A stretch of 64,000 bases of DNA, taken from the NCBI RefSeq assembly GCF_963675165.1, contig NC_087382.1, positions 6,806,315 to 6,870,314 on the forward strand. Reading direction: 5' to 3'. Below are positions 59,111 through 64,000 of the stretch, piece by piece. The translations under genes and the position numbers were made by a program. How positions within the stretch are numbered: position 1 is the first letter of the stretch; each line of letters opens with the position of its first letter. The notes beneath the pieces are model-generated. The model ran no database searches. It was not told where the DNA came from and saw only the letters and a list, made by a program, of their open reading frames with translations. This DNA is from Halichondria panicea. Lineage: Eukaryota; Porifera; Demospongiae; Suberitida; Halichondriidae.

Positions 59111-59244
59111 AGTTTGGGTATGCTGTTTGTACACAACTTTTTACACGTGGGAAAAGGATATCTGCAGTGGTCATCTGAATTCTGGTTCAAACAATGGTGA
59201 AAAATTTGTAGACTTTAAGCTTAATACCAGTCACTCAGTCACTC

Positions 59245-59345
59245 GTGTGTGTGTGTGTGTGTGTGTGTGCGCACGTCCCTGTGTGTGCGTGTGTACCCCT
59301 TGTGCGTGCGTGTGTGTACAACCCCAGTGTGTGTACAACCCCATT
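59245..59345. repeat. (GT)n-rich tract
   Basis: About 100 bp of gtgtgtgt with gcacg and acaacccc interruptions. An open frame through it is compositional. Confidence 0.85.
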
Positions 59346-59349
59346 GAGG

Positions 59350-60358
59350 AGCTGTTTATGAGGAGCTGTTTAGTTACTTAAAGTACTATTTGAAAGCCCT
59401 GTGCATATCATACAGGAAGGTCTAAACAGGTGACAAGTTCAAAGTGCAATGGTTGGATAAATCACAGTGGATACACCCACAAAATTATTGCATGGCCACA
59501 TAATACCTGGCCCATCATAATCAAATTCAGTAATCAAATTCAGTAACATTCAGTAACAGTCAATACTCAATACACGCACGCCACTGTTTCTTACTCTTCA
59601 AATTGTACTCAAAATTTTTTTATGTCTGAGAATTGTTTTCTGAAGACGTGTGAGCAGGACTTGGCCGTTTTGACTCAGGGTACTCCTCTCGCTTCCTTGT
59701 TGGCCTGCACTTAAGCCATATTAGTTCTTTTCCTGTTTTCCTTTCATTCCCCTTTCATTCCGTGACCTGGGGGTATGTACCCAAACAAAGTATCGTATCC
59801 TTCAGTGTATTCAGAAAAGTATGACACAGTTTAGCGTCTACTGATGTAAAAACTTCCTTCATGTCGATGTCGTTTTCATGTCGATGTCGTTGACCAGTAC
59901 TTCACCTCCTTTGTTCTTTGGATTAAGCAGAATCACCACCACCACCATCAGCTGATGAAATCTGCACACAAACAAGGCAATCAATCAATTGCTGGGCCAT
60001 GGGAGGGGTACGGGTGGTGTACGTGTACGGGTGGTGTACGTGTGGAGTTATGCAGTGGGGGACTATCTAACAATATAGGCCTAGAGTGAAAAAGCTATCA
60101 TTTGTTACTAGACATCTAGATCTAGCTAGTAATAGCTTAGTCACCTTGATTTCCTCATTTTCAACATATTTCTACTTGCTGAGTTACCAGAACACACTAC
60201 ACGGCCAGACACACATGGTCTTTCCTCAGCGAAGAATTCAGCTTTCGAGTAGTCCATGTAAATGGCGTTGCAGGGCCATGAGCTTCAGACCACGTGGCTC
60301 GGGAAACGGTGAATCACTACGGACACAACACAAAGCACGAGATTCGACGCCAATTTAG
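59350..60358. other. No gene recognised
   Basis: Doublets such as catgtcgatgtcgttt (about 59860-59890) and gggtggtgtacgtgtac (about 60010-60045). No coding family is apparent. Confidence 0.4.
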
Positions 60359-60359
60359 T

Positions 60360-60900
60360 AGAAATGAAAAACATGGCAAAAAAATTTTTTTTTCACAGGT
60401 GCTAACTTAAACTACCTACCTGTAAAAATTTGGGTTTGAAGAAACTCACCGAACGTTCATTTTTTACAATGAAATTTACTGTCTACGTGAGGGAAATTCC
60501 CAGGGAATTTCCCTATTATTGTTAATTATTTTTAACGAATAAAAGATGACAACTTGTACAGGACTATTTCATCAGCCCAGTACTCAAGAGGAGCCAGGTA
60601 TATTATAGCAACAGAGCTGGCGTAGATCCACTCTTGTTTCTTTAGATGTACGTATCCCGTGCCACTTGTCCTCTCCATAACAACCTACAGATAAGTAGTA
60701 AGTTAAGATAGACATTCTAGCCAATAGACTAGCGTTTCTCAGGCACCATCAATATAAATGTTATACGACAATTCCACGCAGTTTCCTGGGCCCTCCATGA
60801 TGTGATCACCCATCCCATCAGGCCTGTTACTACTAGGCAATTAAAGGAGGAAAGCTTGGCTACTAATAAGTTGGATCAAGCTTAGATCAATACGGACAAA
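60360..60900 (-). repeat. Inverted partial copy of the 2.5-3.8 kb repeat
   Basis: Colinear with the reverse complement of about 3020-3700 (ctcaccgaacgttcat, aggagccaggtatattatag, ccatgatgtgatcacccatc). Ends are not conserved. Confidence 0.85.
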
Positions 60901-61935
60901 GCCACGTATGCACAGTGAACAGAGAGGTGAGCCAGGGTACATATTACGTTTGTTCATATTACGTTTGTTGACCAACAACACAAACATTAGTGTAATGTAC
61001 CAAATTTGGTGTGTCCCAATACACACACACACCAGTTTTGGTGTGACGTGCAATGGGTGTGCTAGATGTGAGGGTCACACTGTGCTATTTCAGTACTGGT
61101 GTAGTACTGGTGTGACACCGATCTTACACACTTTACAGCTACGTCCTATATCCTATAATACTAAGTATTAATCATGTAACAAAGCAACTACTACTTACCG
61201 CTTGACAGAAGCAGATCATCTTGTAGATCTACCTAACTTGTAATATAACTTGTACTATAACTTGTACTATCAAAAGTCGAAGCTGTTTTCTACGGACTAA
61301 ATACAACGTTACGTCATGATCAGTTAATAGGCTCAGTATGAAAAGATTTATCTAGAGTTACTGTATACTTCAGATTTGTCTTCATAAACCGAGATAGACA
61401 CAATATCAATGTCACTTACATTCTAGCCAATATCCATTCTAGCGACAATTTCACAGCGTGATACCAATACTCGTGATACCAATACTGCTGTTGGATCTAG
61501 CATATAGACGAATACTAAGTGAAAGGCCACGATCAGACAGGCAGCTGTATGAAGAACAGATCCATACAAGTAAGCAATCTATTATAAATTATAAGACTGT
61601 TCTGATAACAAGACATGACCGCCAAGCAATCCAGCTACGAATTCATCTAACTACGTAAAATTAATGCATGGTATAACAGTATACAGTCACTGTCATCGTC
61701 ACTATTATATGTGAACAGCTCAGGTACGTAGTCACTCTCACTGTTCTCTCACTGTTCTCACTTTCACGTGGCCGCCTTCGAAGAAGCCAGAAAATAAGTC
61801 TCCTGTACCGGAGATCCCGATGCCTTCTTGGCGCAGCTTACTTACCTGGTGTGAAATATGGGTTGGGTTGGGCTTCTTGACCCATTCCCCTTGGTAAGGC
61901 AGTTGCCTTAGGGTGTCTAAATATAACCATACAAC
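60901..61935. other. No gene recognised
   Basis: Doublets such as catattacgtttgtt, acttgtactataac and gataccaatact recur. Nothing codes. Confidence 0.4.
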
Positions 61936-61939
61936 TCTG

Positions 61940-62490
61940 CCATCTTTTACCCGTTTTAATTAAAAAAAGAAAATGCAGAAAGTTTTTTAAATTGAACAAT
62001 ACATTGAAATGACTTGTAGCGCAGACCCCAGAGGTACCAGAGGTATCTTGACACCATCATTATTACCTAGCAACTGACTATCCCAGCGATTGTTTACCAA
62101 TTATACAATATGGCACAAAGTGACTTCTCAATGTTCTCATGGTATCAGCAGAAACTTGTCTGTCGGCAGACGTACACACAGTCCTAAATACAGTTTATAC
62201 TGAAGCTACAGATGCTACTCTAGACTTACCACATCCAGGAACTTAGTCCGATCTTCTTCATCAGGTTGAGGTAGTTTCTTATCTAGCTATGATCCCAGTC
62301 ACTGTCCTCGGCCATAATCATCGTTCTCCTCACTCGTACTAAGAAGATTACGGTCACTTTTCTTTCAGCAGTACTGTTAAATATACCACGTGAAAGAATA
62401 TACCACGTGAAAGAGCTGGTACCTACAGCGTGTGCATAGCTCCAACACAACAATTTTTTGAAAATAGTCAGTAGTGCGGCCGGAAAAAGA
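61940..62490 (-). mobile_element. Decayed piggyBac-like MITE, inverted
   Basis: Matches the reverse complement of 9282-10171: ccgttttaattaaaaaaa at the low end, cagcagaaacttgtctgtcggcaga, the SDWDHS-coding block at 62280-62310, and caattttttgaaaat toward the high end. Termini are mutated. Confidence 0.7.
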
Positions 62491-63766
62491 CACAAAAGAC
62501 TTAATTTGAATTCTTTCACAGCACTTTCACAGCATTATTTCTTTCACAGCATTATAATTACATTAGCCATAGAGAGACGGCTTATTGATACACTATAATT
62601 ATACTGTCAATTATGGAAAGTCGGCAACAAAACAACCATCCAATATTTAACCACATTATACTGCATGGCAGAGTCAGAGTATAGCTATGGTTGATTACAC
62701 ACTAGCCTCGTTCCCAGACCTACAAAGCAGCTGCCACCAGAGCTTCGTATACATCTTTGCTATATGCAACCATTGTCCTCTCACCACAAATGTGTGTTGC
62801 TGATTGACAGATTGACAGAGCCAAGTAGGGGTATTTGCTGCGATCAGTTGAAATAGCTTCGGACATGTACGTAAGGTTACAGCTGTGTATATAAACGTAT
62901 GCTTGCATTATGGCGAAAAAGGCCGGTATTATAATCGCAAACACCGCAAACACGCATATGCTCACCGAGATCATATGCTCACCGAGATACATACTTTCAA
63001 AGTTTTCCGGTTGGCAGTTGCTAGTATGGGCTGCTTCCCATGGTGTAAACATTAATGCCCTAATTCAGCACAGGTTCATGCACCACTTGTAAAATTAACA
63101 TGCTACTGAATCTCTGTAACACGTCCAAATATTAATCGTTACTCGTAGCTGCTAAAAAAATTGCAGTATATAAATGTTCAGTACCTGCACCCAAACACAA
63201 AGGCCGATTATATATGTAACACCACCACCTTCAAAACTGCTGATTTCTGCCTTTTGCTAGCAAGCTCGTGCACTCCCCCAGCCATCTCACTAAAGGTTTT
63301 TGCATGCAGCGAAGCATAGCTGCAATTCATGCCAATAATTATGCTCTGAAAGTGCAGGACATGTTTGTTTTATCAACGTCTTCTTCCGCAATACGATGAT
63401 TCCATTAATTTATTCTGTATTCTGTGTCCTTATCTGTGTCCTCACAATCAGGATGAGTAGCATTTGCCTTCCTTTTTTTCGTAGGGGGCCCTAGAAAAAT
63501 ATGCATGCAAATGACCATTTTTCGATGGCATCCGCTTGTTATAGAACCACTTTCTCAGCTGTGTTTTCCTGCGCTGACTATGTAAAGCTACTAGACATCT
63601 GCGAGGCAAGTAAAAATGAATAGCTAAGCGATGTAGTGTGTAGTGCAGATCTATCTAGTTATGCATGCACGAGTCTAGAGACTGCAAAAGGCCTTACAAA
63701 AACAACAAAAACAAGCCATAACTCGAAAACGAAGTAAATCCACAAGTGAAGAAAAAGTGGAAGCTA
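62491..63766. other. No gene recognised
   Basis: An open minus frame at 62720-63052 (110 codons) has a hydrophobic stretch (SICVFAVFAIIIPAFFAIM) but no family signature and no supporting splice structure. Not called as a gene. Confidence 0.35.
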
Positions 63767-63768
63767 TA

Positions 63769-64000
63769 CCGTATAGCGGGAAATTTTCGTGGGGTGCAAA
63801 TTTTCGCGTTTTTTCGAGGGCAGAGTAGTCAACGCGAAAATTAAAACTGGGATAAACTCCCACGCACCGGTATACGCAGGTGCAAAACCTATTGGTGGGT
63901 GTGGTTTATTGGCATTGACACGAAAATTAAAACCGCGAAAATTTCTGCTAAGGGCTCTGGGAGCCAAATAGCGAAAATTTGCACCCGCGAAAATTTCCCG
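63769..64000. mobile_element. TA-type MITE, cut by the window edge
   Basis: Left end CCGTATAGCGGGAAATTTTC, bounded by TA (63767-63768), is related to the 57674 element. The last bases (gcgaaaatttcccg) are the start of the matching right end, so the element should finish within about 10-15 bp beyond the window. Confidence 0.8.

Noticed and set aside
59055-59381. 108-codon ORF with Cys/Val repeats
   Set aside because: Most of it is a GT microsatellite; only the first few codons resemble an IS630 scrap, which is listed separately.
62720-63052. Possible membrane protein, 110 codons
   Set aside because: One hydrophobic stretch only, no family match, no promoter or splice context.
1-64000. tRNA, rRNA or snRNA genes
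   Set aside because: I saw no convincing cloverleaf with A and B boxes and no rRNA-like block; a covariance-model scan would be needed to exclude them.

Overview
This is a eukaryotic window with AT-rich DNA, short spliceosomal introns (about 60-250 bp), many TATAATTATA and GGGCGTGG(C/T) motifs, and almost no single-copy gene space. The mix of element types and the recurring sequence motifs suggest a demosponge resembling Amphimedon. That is an inference from style, not a database match.

Layout. 0-1.7 kb: shattered Ty3/gypsy pol relic. 2.5-3.8 kb: putative TIR repeat with an inverted relative at 60.4-60.9 kb. 4.1-4.5 kb: P/THAP-type transposase crumbs. 5.0-7.0 kb: minisatellites and a broken HECT-domain gene on the minus strand. 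7.1-7.8 kb: MITE with an 11-bp target duplication. 8.5-9.2 kb: CACTA (TNP2) relic. 9.3-10.2 kb: piggyBac-like MITE bounded by TTAA. 10.5-13.0 kb: near-complete P/THAP-type transposase (minus). 13.6-16.4 kb: satellites, including a large CA array. 17.8-21.1 kb: MITE relics. 23.67-28.52 kb: complete 4.8 kb P-like transposon with 75-bp TIRs, a 7-bp target duplication and two convergent spliced genes. 30.3 kb: IS630/Tc1-like relic. 32.03-35.35 kb: complete hAT element (TTF zinc finger plus DUF4371), whose insertion is confirmed by an unoccupied paralogous copy at 39.1-39.6 kb. 38.1-39.0 kb: another P/THAP relic. 41.1-42.0 kb: internally deleted hAT derivative. 44.07-51.06 kb: 7.0 kb element described below. 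51.7-52.9 kb: second CACTA relic. 53.3-55.0 kb: Ty1/copia relic. 55.7-64.0 kb: MITEs and satellites; one MITE runs off the right edge.

The standout is 44073-51064. Inverted terminal regions of about 180 bp, built from 88-bp subrepeats and flanked by a 6-bp direct repeat (ATTACT), enclose exactly two convergent genes. One is an intact two-exon integrase-type DDE transposase. The other is a 12-exon HECT E3 ubiquitin ligase with a C2HC finger, a ubiquitin-interacting motif and the HECT cysteine. The 6-bp duplication and integrase fold fit the eukaryotic IS3EU class. The reading is that the ligase is cargo of the transposon.

A second window-wide pattern is perfect tandem duplication of 10-26 bp. 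In several genes (the HECT ligase, both genes of the P-like element, the hAT transposase) reading frame and exon phase are otherwise clean, and a single such duplication breaks the frame. This is either a real mutational process or a systematic assembly artefact, and it must be settled before any of these genes is called a pseudogene.
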